Positions 9,802 through 18,968 of a stretch of 64,000 bases of DNA are shown in pieces. The stretch's first letter is position 1. Every line of letters starts with the position of its first letter. A program made the position numbers and the translations under genes. Source of the stretch: Chitinophaga sp. GbtcB8 (GTDB lineage Bacteria > Bacteroidota > Bacteroidia > Chitinophagales > Chitinophagaceae); NCBI RefSeq assembly GCF_019091455.1, contig NZ_JAGXJN010000004.1, positions 1 to 64,000 on the forward strand, in the 5' to 3' direction. The notes under the pieces are model-generated. The model was not told the DNA's origin. It saw only the letters and a list, made by a program, of their open reading frames with translations, and did not search any database.

Positions 9802-10494
9802 CTATAGCTCATTAAGAATCCTGTATTTGATCTCAGCAACTTTCCAGTCGTCCAAATTATCAATATCATGACCTTCCATTTCCGGAATAACGATAACAGC
9901 GGTATTATCTGTCCATATAGCCTTTTTTTCCAGGAAACGCGGCACACTCAGCCAATAAAACTGGCCTGAGTCACAATAGGCCGGCTCCAGGTCCTGGGAA
10001 CGGGTTTTGAGATGTTCAGGCTGAAACATTTCTATCAGCCCCTGATTGTTGATCTTTATGGCGCGCTGAATAGGGAAATGAAATTTCATAACCGGGAAAA
10101 CAGCATCTGCCTCTTTTTGCAGCAACAGATCAAAACCCTGTTTTAAACGGCTTCCCGTTATAAAAGGCGCACAGGGATAAATACAACACACGTGTGTAAA
10201 ATGCTGTCCAAGCTTTTTATATTGCTCTAATACTTCAACTAAAACCTCAGCGGTAGTAGCAAAGTCATTTGCATTTTGCTCACTGCGCAAAAAAGGAATT
10301 ACGGCACCGTATTTTTTAGCTACTGCAGCAATGTTCTCATCGTCTGTAGATACCATTATCTCATCAAATAAACCACTGGCCCTGGCTGTTTCAATAGAAT
10401 AAGCGATGATCGGTTTGCCCAGGAAGTCTTTTATATTTTTACCCGGTATACGTTTACTGCCTCCCCGGGCAGTTATAATTGCTAGGGTATGCAT
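9802..10494 (-). CDS. pseF: Pseudaminic acid cytidylyltransferase (NeuA/PseF family)
   Basis: Activates a nonulosonic acid with CTP to give the CMP-sugar used by the glycosyltransferase. The 230 residues contain the nucleotide-binding N-terminus IITARGGSKRIPGKNI (residues 7-22), FDEIMVSTDDENIA, and the signature MFQPEHLKTRSQDLEPAYCD followed by SGQFYW, which is typical of PseF rather than NeuA or LegF. The start shares one base with the stop of the GNAT gene (TAATG), so translation is coupled. Neighbours pseB and pseI-like genes support a pseudaminate-type sugar. Confidence in the CMP-nonulosonate family is very high; the exact sugar is less sure because part of the pathway is absent here. 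Confidence 0.9.
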   Translation of the reverse strand: MHTLAIITARGGSKRIPGKNIKDFLGKPIIAYSIETARASGLFDEIMVSTDDENIAAVAKKYGAVIPFLRSEQNANDFATTAEVLVEVLEQYKKLGQHFTHVCCIYPCAPFITGSRLKQGFDLLLQKEADAVFPVMKFHFPIQRAIKINNQGLIEMFQPEHLKTRSQDLEPAYCDSGQFYWLSVPRFLEKKAIWTDNTAVIVIPEMEGHDIDNLDDWKVAEIKYRILNEL

Positions 10495-11024
10495 TACAAA
10501 TAATCCCGTCTAAGTAGTGATATAATATATGAATTAAAATATTGCCCGTCTTCAAAACAGTTCTCCCTTAACATACCGTCTTCCCGGAACCCGAACTTTT
10601 CCTTAAAGAAGGTTAGCTTTTTTGTATCAAACTCATACAATTCCATCCATATCTTATTCAGGTTCAAATTTTTAAACCCATATTCTATCAACAACCGGGC
10701 TGCATCTTCGGCCAGGCCATCCTGATCGATATACAGGTCCTTATATCCAATATAAAAGGAGAAATCTGCTGAGCGGTTTATCCAGTTTACATATAACAAG
10801 CCACAAGCGCCCAGCAGTTCGCGATCTGACAGCCGCTCTATAATGAACATGTAGTCATTGGTACTGGTGACTATCTTATTAAACCAGTTTTCCTGGTTGG
10901 CCAGGCTCAATTCCCTATGTTCCCTGAAATTCCTTCTGAACGCATTAATATTCCGCCAATCTCTCAATTGCTCCAGGTCAGCCCGTTCAACGGCACGGAG
11001 CCCTACTATTTTACCTGTTATCAT
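10494..11024 (-). CDS. GNAT N-acetyltransferase, PseH-like
   Basis: A 176-residue GNAT acyltransferase. The N-terminus GLRAVERADLEQLRDWRN and the C-terminal FKNLNLNKIWMELYEFDTK-type region with FFKEKFGFREDGMLREN are those of the RimJ/PseH group of sugar-amine acetyltransferases. In the pseudaminate pathway PseH acetylates the 4-amino group of the UDP-sugar. It lies between pseI and pseF and shares single bases with both (TAATG junctions). The acyl-CoA site is degenerate to the eye (LAEDAARLLIEYGF stands where a Q/R-x-x-G-x-G/A loop is expected). No aminotransferase that would make its substrate is visible nearby, so its substrate is uncertain. Confidence 0.75.
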   Translation of the reverse strand: MITGKIVGLRAVERADLEQLRDWRNINAFRRNFREHRELSLANQENWFNKIVTSTNDYMFIIERLSDRELLGACGLLYVNWINRSADFSFYIGYKDLYIDQDGLAEDAARLLIEYGFKNLNLNKIWMELYEFDTKKLTFFKEKFGFREDGMLRENCFEDGQYFNSYIISLLRRDYL

Positions 11025-12094
11025 TAATTAATGTCCTTTAATGTGATGTGAGTACCTTTTGAAAGATCCTTTATAAGCTTTTTCCCTATCAGGTTACCGA
11101 GTTCATACGGCTTCAGCGCATCAGCAGGACAAGGCCGTAAAGCCTCAAAAAGGTCAGCGGTTAAGGTGGTACCGGCTTTAATAGTTTCTTTTGCCCTTAA
11201 AGAGCGTTGTTGTACTACCTTGGATTGCTCTTCGTTCGGCTCTACTCTCTTGATACCATCTCCTAAAGAATAAAAAATTTCATTGGAAATAGATACCATC
11301 TCCCTCCAGTTTTTGGGATTCATTGCAAATTTATGATCAGGCCCTTCCCTGTCATTGTCATCTGTAAAATGTTTTTCAATTATCCTGGCGCCTAATGCAA
11401 TGGAACCAGCTACCGTGGCTACTCCCAGGGTATGATCAGAAAGGCCTAACAAAACACCGGGATATTTTTGTTGAAAAGTCTTAAGCACATTGAGGTTAAC
11501 AAACCTATACTTATCAGCATCCACTGTATAATTAGTATTGCATTGCAGCAGACAAACATTTACCCCTTCAGCTGCAAGTACATTCATTGCACGGTCCACA
11601 TCCGCCATGTCGGATGCGCCTGTTGCTATAATTACAGGTTTTCCTTTTTGTGCAATATGTTTTATGATCTCTAACCACGTAATATCGCCTGATCCAATTT
11701 TGTAAACATTTACGTACGGGTCAATATGATCAACCACCTCAACATCATAAGGACTTGTAAAATATTCAATCCCTACTTCATCACATTTTCGCTTTAATGC
11801 AGCCGTCCAGTCAGTACTGATACTCGCATCTTCATACACTTCGTAAACGGACTTCTTCCAGCCGCTTTGATGAGACAATTTGCCCTGCATATTTTCAAAT
11901 CCCTCTTTACTCACAATTTTTGATGCAGTAAAGTTTTGAAATTTTGCAGCATCTGCGCCGGCCTCCTTTGCTAACTCAATTAGCCTATAAGCCCTTTCCA
12001 GGCTACCATCGTGATTGGCTCCAATATCTGCGATAAAATATGGCGGATGATTTAACCCCACCAACCTGTTTCCGATATGAAAATCCTTAATCAT
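11024..12094 (-). CDS. pseI: Pseudaminic acid synthase (NeuB/PseI family)
   Basis: Condenses phosphoenolpyruvate with a six-carbon amino sugar to give a nine-carbon nonulosonic acid. The 356 residues show the NeuB TIM barrel (FIADIGANHDGSLERAYRLI, DAAKFQNF, YKIGSGDITWLEII, VIIATGASDMADVDRAM, LLGLSDHTLG, ARIIEKHFTDD) and a C-terminal SAF/antifreeze-like domain from about residue 295 (RSLRAKETIKAGTTLTADLF). EKHFT and the Asn-Thr-containing QCNTNY strand are family hallmarks. It overlaps the RmlD-like gene by four bases and the GNAT gene by one. Pseudaminate is preferred over sialic or legionaminic acid because of the adjacent pseB and pseF. Confidence 0.9.
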   Translation of the reverse strand: MIKDFHIGNRLVGLNHPPYFIADIGANHDGSLERAYRLIELAKEAGADAAKFQNFTASKIVSKEGFENMQGKLSHQSGWKKSVYEVYEDASISTDWTAALKRKCDEVGIEYFTSPYDVEVVDHIDPYVNVYKIGSGDITWLEIIKHIAQKGKPVIIATGASDMADVDRAMNVLAAEGVNVCLLQCNTNYTVDADKYRFVNLNVLKTFQQKYPGVLLGLSDHTLGVATVAGSIALGARIIEKHFTDDNDREGPDHKFAMNPKNWREMVSISNEIFYSLGDGIKRVEPNEEQSKVVQQRSLRAKETIKAGTTLTADLFEALRPCPADALKPYELGNLIGKKLIKDLSKGTHITLKDIN

Positions 12095-12984
12095 AGTTGA
12101 TCAATTATTTGTTTTTTAAAATCTCCGGCCAGCTTCATTAATTCTATATCAATGTCCGGTAATGTAATACCTGACATCTCTTGAAAATACTGTGTATTGA
12201 GCGTGGTGTTCAATGGCCTTTTTAAAACACCTTTGTCATCTGCCTGGAAGGGTTTTATCAGTTCACGTGGAAAGTCAAATATATCGGCAATTTTCTGGAT
12301 AAATGCATATTTTGAAAGCGCCTCACTACTGCCAATATGGAGCAGTCCTGTTATGTCATTTTCTAATACCGCCACTATTATTTGAGCTATGGTACCAACA
12401 TATAGCGGATTAAAAAAGACATTATTATAACCTGAAATTTCCTTTCCCTGGTTTAGGCTGTTCCAGGCCCATTCAAAAAGAGAACTTTTGGCCGGCTCAT
12501 TAAATCCAAACATGTTTGTACGGAGTACAATACTGGGATGACTGGCATTTATAAAACATTCTTCTGCCAGCGCTTTTGTTAATGCATAGTAGTTAAGTGG
12601 CGCAATAAAATCATTTTCTTTATAATCTCCTTTACTGCCATCGAAAACAGAGTCTGTTGAAATAAAAACGCTCTTTTTAAGATTAGTACAGGACGCAATC
12701 AATCTGCTTGTGAGTACATGTAATTTATAAGTGTAGTCCTTTTCTTTCTCACAGTGTTGAATATCTGTATTGGCCGCACAGTGCACAATGTAATCAGGAC
12801 AAAGCTTTTCTATTATGCCGGCAAAAACCTCGATATCAGTAATGTCGCAGGTAATGTGGTCACTACCGCTACCGGATCTTCCTATGCTAAATACATGATA
12901 TGCAGGATTACTTTTAAGCAATTTAAGTATCCTGATTCCAAGCATACCCGTTGCTCCTGTTACTAATATTTTAATGGGATGCAT
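12091..12984 (-). CDS. RmlD-like SDR sugar-nucleotide reductase
   Basis: A 297-residue extended SDR protein of the dTDP-4-dehydrorhamnose reductase (RmlD) type. It has the dinucleotide loop ILVTGATGMLGIRIL near the N-terminus, the segment YIVHCAANTDIQHCE, the serine-containing strand VFISTDSVFDG and the Tyr-x-x-x-Lys pair in NYYALTKALAEE. RmlD enzymes reduce a 4-keto sugar nucleotide. Here it stands immediately after pseB, where pseC (an aminotransferase) is normally found, and overlaps pseI by four bases. It may therefore reduce the 4-keto product of PseB, or serve a different sugar of the repeat unit. The reaction is inference. Confidence 0.8.
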   Translation of the reverse strand: MHPIKILVTGATGMLGIRILKLLKSNPAYHVFSIGRSGSGSDHITCDITDIEVFAGIIEKLCPDYIVHCAANTDIQHCEKEKDYTYKLHVLTSRLIASCTNLKKSVFISTDSVFDGSKGDYKENDFIAPLNYYALTKALAEECFINASHPSIVLRTNMFGFNEPAKSSLFEWAWNSLNQGKEISGYNNVFFNPLYVGTIAQIIVAVLENDITGLLHIGSSEALSKYAFIQKIADIFDFPRELIKPFQADDKGVLKRPLNTTLNTQYFQEMSGITLPDIDIELMKLAGDFKKQIIDQL

Positions 12985-13006
12985 TCCTTTTATTTAGTTA
13001 GACCGT

Positions 13007-14023
13007 TTAGACATTAAATGAAGGATCTACATGTTCTTTTATCAGGGTCCTGATCTGTTCAACAGAAAGCCAGGCAGTGTTTGTACCGGAATTGTACTGG
13101 AATCCCTCCGGAACTTTAACCGCCTTAAATTTATCTATATATTCTTCCATGTTCCACCTGGTCACCTGGGGAAGTATCACGTAATAATTTCCCAGATCGT
13201 AAGTGGAATAGGAGTCTGATGATGTGATCATCTCTTCATGTATTTTTTCACCGGGTCTGATGCCTACTACCTTTTGCTCGCAGTTGGGTCCTATTGCCGT
13301 TGCTACTTCTGTAATTCTGTAGGAAGGTATTTTGGGGACAAAAAGTTCTCCCCCCCAAGCCGTATCCAGAGCATGTAATACCATTTCTACTCCTTCTTTT
13401 AGTGAGATATTAAAGCGGGTCATTGCAGTATCGGTAATAGGCAATACTTTATCATTCCTTTTATTTAAAAAGAAGGGAATTACAGATCCGTTAGAACCCA
13501 TTACATTTCCATAACGTACTACAGAAAATTTTATGGGATTGTACCCACGAATATTATTTGCTGCAATAAACAGTTTATCAGAGGCCAGTTTAGTAGCACC
13601 GTATAGATTTATAGGTGCTGCTGCTTTGTCGGTTGATAATGCCACTACTCTTTCAACCTCTCCTTCCAGACATGCATTTATAACATTTTCCGCACCAATA
13701 ATATTGGTTTTAATACATTCTGACGGGTTATATTCCGCAATAGGCACATGTTTCATTGCAGCAGCATGTATTACATAGGAAATTCCTTTCAATGCACGCC
13801 GAAGCCTGTCATAATCTCTCACATCACCAATAAAAAATCTGATCATCGGATATTTGCCAGGCGGATAATCCTGTGCCATTTGAAATTGCTTCTGCTCATC
13901 TCTTGAAAAGATAACAAGCCGCTTTATGCGGGGCCATTTTTCTAAAACAATTTTAGTAAATGCCTTACCAAAAGAACCGGTTCCTCCTGTTATCAGGATA
14001 CTTTTTTCGTTTAAATCCAGCAT
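13007..14023 (-). CDS. pseB: UDP-N-acetylglucosamine 4,6-dehydratase (inverting), PseB family
   Basis: First step of pseudaminic acid synthesis: UDP-GlcNAc to the 4-keto-6-deoxy-L-arabino sugar by dehydration and C5 epimerisation. The 338 residues show ILITGGTGSFGKAF (Rossmann loop), FFIGDVRDYDRL, HAAAMKHVPIAEYNP, ALSTDKAAAPINLYGATKLA (active-site Asp-Lys and Tyr-x-x-x-Lys) and VVRYGNVMGSNGSVIPFF. The ALSTDKAA...INLYGATK pattern separates PseB from the related FnlA/CapE enzymes. It is the first biosynthetic gene after wzz, 38 bases downstream of it, and is followed by the reductase gene. Confidence 0.92.
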   Translation of the reverse strand: MLDLNEKSILITGGTGSFGKAFTKIVLEKWPRIKRLVIFSRDEQKQFQMAQDYPPGKYPMIRFFIGDVRDYDRLRRALKGISYVIHAAAMKHVPIAEYNPSECIKTNIIGAENVINACLEGEVERVVALSTDKAAAPINLYGATKLASDKLFIAANNIRGYNPIKFSVVRYGNVMGSNGSVIPFFLNKRNDKVLPITDTAMTRFNISLKEGVEMVLHALDTAWGGELFVPKIPSYRITEVATAIGPNCEQKVVGIRPGEKIHEEMITSSDSYSTYDLGNYYVILPQVTRWNMEEYIDKFKAVKVPEGFQYNSGTNTAWLSVEQIRTLIKEHVDPSFNV

Positions 14024-14061
14024 TCGAAATTTTATTATGTATACAGTAAATATTTTACGCT

Positions 14062-15138
14062 TTATAACATGATCTGTTCATAGATGCGTTTCATCGCCAA
14101 CCATAAAACAGTAAAGAATCCTCCCAGAAAACCGCCTATTATCAACCCTTTCAGCTTACCCAGTCTTTTCACTTCCAGTGGTAAGATCGGTGAATCCACA
14201 ATCTGTACTACCGGCGTTTCCTGCGCCATAGTCATTTTGCTTATTTCCAGGTTCTTAATCACCTCACCATATATGGTTTGCAGCACCATTTTGTCCCTTG
14301 CTCCTACTTCAGATTCCACAGTTGCTACCTGCCTTGCCGGGTTCTGATTCACATCCTTTGCAGCGGCTACTGAATAGGTTTTACGGTTTAGCAGTATCTC
14401 CAGCGAGTCTGCAGTTACCTGCAGCTTATCAACATTTACCTGCGAACGTTTGATCTTGGTACTTACATAAAAATCGGTCGCTTCCTTCACCAAACGTTCC
14501 GTAAATGACTTGGAAAAATCCTCATTCAGAGAAGTACATTCAACAGAGATAAAACTTAGTTTTTTATCCGGTTTTTCTATCAGAAGATTTTTCTTCACTA
14601 CTCTTTCCTGTAAAACATTCAAAATACTATCCTGCAGCAAGGTAAATTTTGCCCGGGCAAGCCCTACCGGAAAATGTAATTTGTTCAACTTCGGTTTATT
14701 CTCCCATTTCTTATCAAACTCATATGTCTCAATGTACAGGTCCGCTAGAGTTTTTTGTCCGCCGCTTTTTACCGGTGAAAGCAGGGTCTTTTCAATCATT
14801 AACCTGGATTTTAAAAATTCCAGAACATTATCTCCTTCAAACACACCACTGGATGACATTCCTCCCAAGTCAATCCCGAACTGGCTTGCCAGTCCGGCAT
14901 AAGCCGCCAAAGGCCCACCTGACTTACTATCTTCTAACAGAAACGTCAGTTCGGCCACATATTCCTTATGTTCCAGAAAGCCATAGGTAACGCCTAATCC
15001 AGCGCCTGCAATTCCAGCTATGACAATTACCAACCACTTGCTTAACAAATACTTCCACCATTCCTGTAATTTCAGAATGATCTCTTTTAACGAGACCTGG
15101 TTTACCTGCTGGGCTTCTATTTGCTTAATTTCCTGCAT
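14062..15138 (-). CDS. Wzz-type chain-length determinant (polysaccharide co-polymerase)
   Basis: A 358-residue inner-membrane protein with two transmembrane helices: one near residues 35-52 (WLVIVIAGIAGAGLGVTYGF) and one near the C-terminus (LKGLIIGGFLGGFFTVLWLA), preceded by the proline-rich segment VQIVDSPILPLEVKR typical of Wzz. The periplasmic domain is largely helical. It ends shortly after the second helix, so it lacks the Wzc-type tyrosine kinase domain. It would set polymer length together with Wzy. It stands between the UDP-sugar dehydrogenase and pseB on the same strand. Confidence 0.88.
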   Translation of the reverse strand: MQEIKQIEAQQVNQVSLKEIILKLQEWWKYLLSKWLVIVIAGIAGAGLGVTYGFLEHKEYVAELTFLLEDSKSGGPLAAYAGLASQFGIDLGGMSSSGVFEGDNVLEFLKSRLMIEKTLLSPVKSGGQKTLADLYIETYEFDKKWENKPKLNKLHFPVGLARAKFTLLQDSILNVLQERVVKKNLLIEKPDKKLSFISVECTSLNEDFSKSFTERLVKEATDFYVSTKIKRSQVNVDKLQVTADSLEILLNRKTYSVAAAKDVNQNPARQVATVESEVGARDKMVLQTIYGEVIKNLEISKMTMAQETPVVQIVDSPILPLEVKRLGKLKGLIIGGFLGGFFTVLWLAMKRIYEQIML

Positions 15139-15164
15139 GTATATTTATAATCTCTTAAATAAAA

Positions 15165-16460
15165 TTATAGTCTGGCATCCACCAATGTTCTGTCCAAAAA
15201 AGCCTTTGTATCAAATATAACCCCTCTCTCTCCGCTCTTTAATTTCCTGTAATCCAGTTCCCTAAATTCCTGGTGTGCCACTGCAAGAATAATTGCATCA
15301 TATTCTTTACCCAGCTCCTGTAATAATGTAATGCCATATTCCGCCTTTGTCTGTGCCACGTTCACGTACGGGTCATATACATCCACGGCCAGTCCAAACT
15401 CCACCAGCTCATTATATATATCTATCACCCTTGAATTTCTTATATCTGGGCACTTCTCCTTAAAGGTAATTCCCAATATCAATGCACGGGCGCCTTCTAT
15501 TTTATGTCCTTTCTTTATCAGCAGCTTAATTACTTTATTGGCCACAAACATACCCATATTATCATTCACACGCCGGCCCGACAGGATCACCTGCGGATGA
15601 TACCCCAGTGCCTCTGCCTTATGGGCCAGGTAATAAGGATCTACCCCTATACAATGCCCGCCCACCAAACCGGGTTTGTATTTTAAAAAATTCCACTTGG
15701 TAGCGGCGGCCTCAATCACGTCCATGGTATCAATACCCATCCGGTCAAATATCAGGGCCAGCTCATTCACAAAGCTGATATTCACATCCCGCTGCGCATT
15801 CTCAATAGCCTTGGAAGCCTCTGCTACCTTAATACTGGGAGCCTTGTGTGTACCCGCCGTAATAATGCTTTTATACAATTCATCTACCTGTACCGCTATT
15901 TCCGGGGTGGAGCCGGAGGTTACTTTTTTAATTTTTGTAAGGGTATTCACCTTATCGCCGGGATTGATCCGCTCAGGGGAATAGCCGCAAAAAAAATCCT
16001 TATTGAATTGTAAACCCGACTCCTTTTCCAGCACTGGTACGCAATCTTCTTCTGTACAACCAGGATACACTGTAGATTCATAGATCACCAGGTCTCCTTT
16101 CTTTAGCAATTGCCCTATCATGGCCGATGCTTTTAGTAAAGGGCCCAGGTCTGGCGTTTTAAACCGGTTCAGCGGTGTAGGCACCGTAACAATGTAAATA
16201 TTACATTGCCGGATGGCGGCTGGTTCATCGGAGAACCATAAGCCATTTCCTGTTTGTTGTTCCTGCTGCCGGAGTACTGTTCTCAGCGCTTCGGCATCAG
16301 CCTCCTGTGTGTGATCTTTGCCGGCATTTAATTCTTTAACCCTTGCACTCTTAATATCAAAGCCGGTTACTTCATAATGCTTAGCAAACTCAATTGCCAG
16401 AGGCAACCCTACATATCCTAAACCAATCACTCCAATTTTGCAGGGCACAGGGTCCATCAC
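15165..16460 (-). CDS. Nucleotide sugar dehydrogenase, TviB/WbpA-like (UDP-HexNAc 6-dehydrogenase)
   Basis: Oxidises C6 of a UDP-N-acetylhexosamine to the uronic acid using NAD+. The 431 residues have the N-terminal NAD site IGVIGLGYVGLPLAIEFAK, the middle helix with YESTVYPGCTEEDCVP and GYSPERINPGDK, the catalytic cysteine in LVGGHCIGVDPYYLAHK, and the C-terminal UDP-binding domain with LGITFKEKCPDIRNSRV. GYSPERINPGD and the double-cysteine TEEDCVP pattern match the TviB/WbpA group. It supplies a hexosaminuronic acid to the capsule. It is 9 bases downstream of the export gene. Confidence 0.9.
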   Translation of the reverse strand: MMDPVPCKIGVIGLGYVGLPLAIEFAKHYEVTGFDIKSARVKELNAGKDHTQEADAEALRTVLRQQEQQTGNGLWFSDEPAAIRQCNIYIVTVPTPLNRFKTPDLGPLLKASAMIGQLLKKGDLVIYESTVYPGCTEEDCVPVLEKESGLQFNKDFFCGYSPERINPGDKVNTLTKIKKVTSGSTPEIAVQVDELYKSIITAGTHKAPSIKVAEASKAIENAQRDVNISFVNELALIFDRMGIDTMDVIEAAATKWNFLKYKPGLVGGHCIGVDPYYLAHKAEALGYHPQVILSGRRVNDNMGMFVANKVIKLLIKKGHKIEGARALILGITFKEKCPDIRNSRVIDIYNELVEFGLAVDVYDPYVNVAQTKAEYGITLLQELGKEYDAIILAVAHQEFRELDYRKLKSGERGVIFDTKAFLDRTLVDARL

Positions 16461-16469
16461 AATTTTTTA

Positions 16470-18968
16470 TTATTTGATCTTATCCAATAATGTTACTACT
16501 ATCAGCGCTACAGAGGCCAGCCCGCTGGCAATGCCAATGGCTTCCGGCCCGCTGAATCCTTTTCGCTCCCTCCTGGTGGGTACATATATTTCCGCACCGG
16601 GTCTCACCTTTGGATAGCTGTTAAAGAATAATACCTTGCGGGTATTCTTCACTTCACCATTGGCATATACAATATAACTCCGCCTTTTCAGCGCCTGTGA
16701 AGTAAAGCCGCCGGCGCCGCGTATGTAATTTCTGAAGCTGGTGGAATTATCAAACCGCAATTTTTTCGGGAAATATATTTCGCCGAAAACCTGTACTGTT
16801 TGCAGCTTTTTAGGCACTTTCAGCACATCACCTTCTTCCAGCAACAGGTCGTATTTAGAACCAGGGTTCTTTATGATCAGGTCCAGGTTAATGCCCAGCA
16901 GCTGCTCTTTACGCTGTACCGCACTCCGCACCCTTTCAATATCTGAGCTGTCCTGCAGCTTATTGTAAAATACTTCCAGCTTGTTGGTCAGGAAAGCGCT
17001 GTCGGATTCATTGACAAAAGTTTTGCGCAGCAATACAGCCCCTTCGGGGTAGGCTTCCGGACGCAGGCCGCCTGCACGGTGTAACACATCTGAAATGCGT
17101 TCCTGTTTTGTATTAATAGTGTATTCACCCGGGTATAATACTTCACCACCTATTTCAATATTGGCTTGTTTCACATAAGAAGGCGCCTTGCGGATCATGA
17201 TCTCATCAAAAGGCTGCAGGGCAAAGGCCGCTGCGCCGGGGTTATTACTCAGATCTGCATTAATATCAAACTGTTGTATAATAGCCATACGACTATCTGC
17301 AGAATCTGCACTGTTATTACGTATGCGCCTGGCTATTTCTACATGTTTCAGGGAAGCGGCGTCTTTTAAGCCGCCGGCTATCAGTATCAGGTCTTCCAGC
17401 TGCATACTGTCGGCATATACGTATTGTCCGGGGGCATTTACTTCACCGATTATCTTCACCTGGTACAGCTCCCGCAGGTCTATTTTGGAATACACAACCA
17501 CGCTATCCTCCCGTTGCAGGGCAAGTGCCTGCTGCCCGTTCAGAGCTGATTGTACATTAAAGCTGATCATAGCAGGTGTATAATCTGCCTGCAGGCGGCG
17601 CACTACTCCGCGCGCCAATGCCGCTTCTTCCTTTACCCCATCCGCCTTCTTTATCAGGTCACCTACCGTCATTCCCGGTTCCAGCGCATAATCACCCGGG
17701 TGAAATACAGCACCGGTGATAGTTACCCGGTTAGTAAAGCGGTTAGAGATAGAGTCTATTAAAAACAGGTCACCTGATTTTAATTGAAAGCTGGCTATCT
17801 GGCTGGCCGGTACATTTACTACCTCCCGCTGCCTGTTGGTGACCCGGTTAGCGCGGATCACTTCATGATAAGCCTTATCTGTGTAACCACCTGCATAGTC
17901 CAGGATCTGCTGCAGGCTTTCATTTTCCTTTGCTTCAAAAATAGCCGGCCGTTTTACTTCACCTGCCAGCTCTACCCGTGTTTTATAGGGATTTATCTTT
18001 ACAATATCCTGGTCGCGCAGTACTACGTTATTAGTAAGATCGCCATGCGCCAGAAAATCGTATAGGTCAAAAGTGGCTACCGGTTGTCCGTTACGGATAA
18101 CCTGTATATTACGGAACGAGCCATTTTCACCAGGCCCGCCGGATACATACAGTGCATTGGCCACCGTGGCCAGGCTTGGTAAGCTGTAAGTACCGGGGCG
18201 CTCTACCTCACCGATCAGCAGCACTCTTATGCTGCGTATGCTGCCTAATGAAACCTGTACAAAAGTATTCCCTGTTTTTATGCCCCCGTAAATAGAAGAT
18301 AATTGTTTGGTGATGCGGGTGCGGGCTTCCTCCATGGTAAGGCCGTTCACATACACCGGCCCCAGGTAAGGGATACGCACATAACCGTCCGGGCTAACCT
18401 TTAATTGATGCTGTACTTCAGAATAGCCGTACACATCTATGATCAGCTCATCATTAGCCGCTATCTGGTAATTAGGCGGGGTGGGCATGCGCAGGTTAGG
18501 CTCAAAAGTAAGGTTGCGGTTACTGAACAGCTCTGCGCCAAATATCTTTTTCCGTCGCAGCTCCCGCTCGTAATCCTCCTTGCTGTTAAGCCTGCGGAGT
18601 TTATCGTTCCAATAGTCCGTAGTATCATTCACCATGCGGTCTAATTCCTCTGAAGTATCCGTATTGGTATTATTATTTTTCCCTCCTTTGCCGGATAACA
18701 TAGTATCCAGCCCCAGTTGCTGTATGCGTGCTTTCAGTTTGATCACCTCTGTATCAGAGATGCCGTTATCTGCCGCATATTCGTCTATTTCATCAAATGA
18801 AATATTGTTCTGTTTCATCTTTGCCACCAGCTGCCTGATCTGGTCGTCCGACAAATCATCTACATGGATCTGTTTTAACTGGTCTTTGGAGATAGTGGAA
18901 GGGATCTGCGCTGCCGCACAAAAGCCTACGAGCAAACAGAGTTGTAACAGTAATATCTTCTTGAGCAT
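16470..18968 (-). CDS. SLBB-domain polysaccharide export protein (Wza-like)
   Basis: An 832-residue outer-membrane-associated export protein. It has a cleavable signal (LLLQLCLLVGFCAAAQ), a helical/coiled region with DDQIRQLVAKMKQNN, the polysaccharide export domain (NYQIAANDELIIDVYGYSEVQ, VSPDGYVRIPYLGPVYVNG), then about six SLBB repeats, each starting like VLLIGEVERPGTY, VELAGEVKRPAIF, VTITGAVFHPGDY, VKIIGEVNAPGQY, IEIGGEVLYPGEY and VQVFGEIYFPKKL, and a C-terminal membrane helix (IGIASGLASVALIVVTLL). It is much longer than enterobacterial Wza but normal for Bacteroidota. It is the first gene of the 18-kb locus. Confidence 0.92.
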   Translation of the reverse strand: MLKKILLLQLCLLVGFCAAAQIPSTISKDQLKQIHVDDLSDDQIRQLVAKMKQNNISFDEIDEYAADNGISDTEVIKLKARIQQLGLDTMLSGKGGKNNNTNTDTSEELDRMVNDTTDYWNDKLRRLNSKEDYERELRRKKIFGAELFSNRNLTFEPNLRMPTPPNYQIAANDELIIDVYGYSEVQHQLKVSPDGYVRIPYLGPVYVNGLTMEEARTRITKQLSSIYGGIKTGNTFVQVSLGSIRSIRVLLIGEVERPGTYSLPSLATVANALYVSGGPGENGSFRNIQVIRNGQPVATFDLYDFLAHGDLTNNVVLRDQDIVKINPYKTRVELAGEVKRPAIFEAKENESLQQILDYAGGYTDKAYHEVIRANRVTNRQREVVNVPASQIASFQLKSGDLFLIDSISNRFTNRVTITGAVFHPGDYALEPGMTVGDLIKKADGVKEEAALARGVVRRLQADYTPAMISFNVQSALNGQQALALQREDSVVVYSKIDLRELYQVKIIGEVNAPGQYVYADSMQLEDLILIAGGLKDAASLKHVEIARRIRNNSADSADSRMAIIQQFDINADLSNNPGAAAFALQPFDEIMIRKAPSYVKQANIEIGGEVLYPGEYTINTKQERISDVLHRAGGLRPEAYPEGAVLLRKTFVNESDSAFLTNKLEVFYNKLQDSSDIERVRSAVQRKEQLLGINLDLIIKNPGSKYDLLLEEGDVLKVPKKLQTVQVFGEIYFPKKLRFDNSTSFRNYIRGAGGFTSQALKRRSYIVYANGEVKNTRKVLFFNSYPKVRPGAEIYVPTRRERKGFSGPEAIGIASGLASVALIVVTLLDKIK

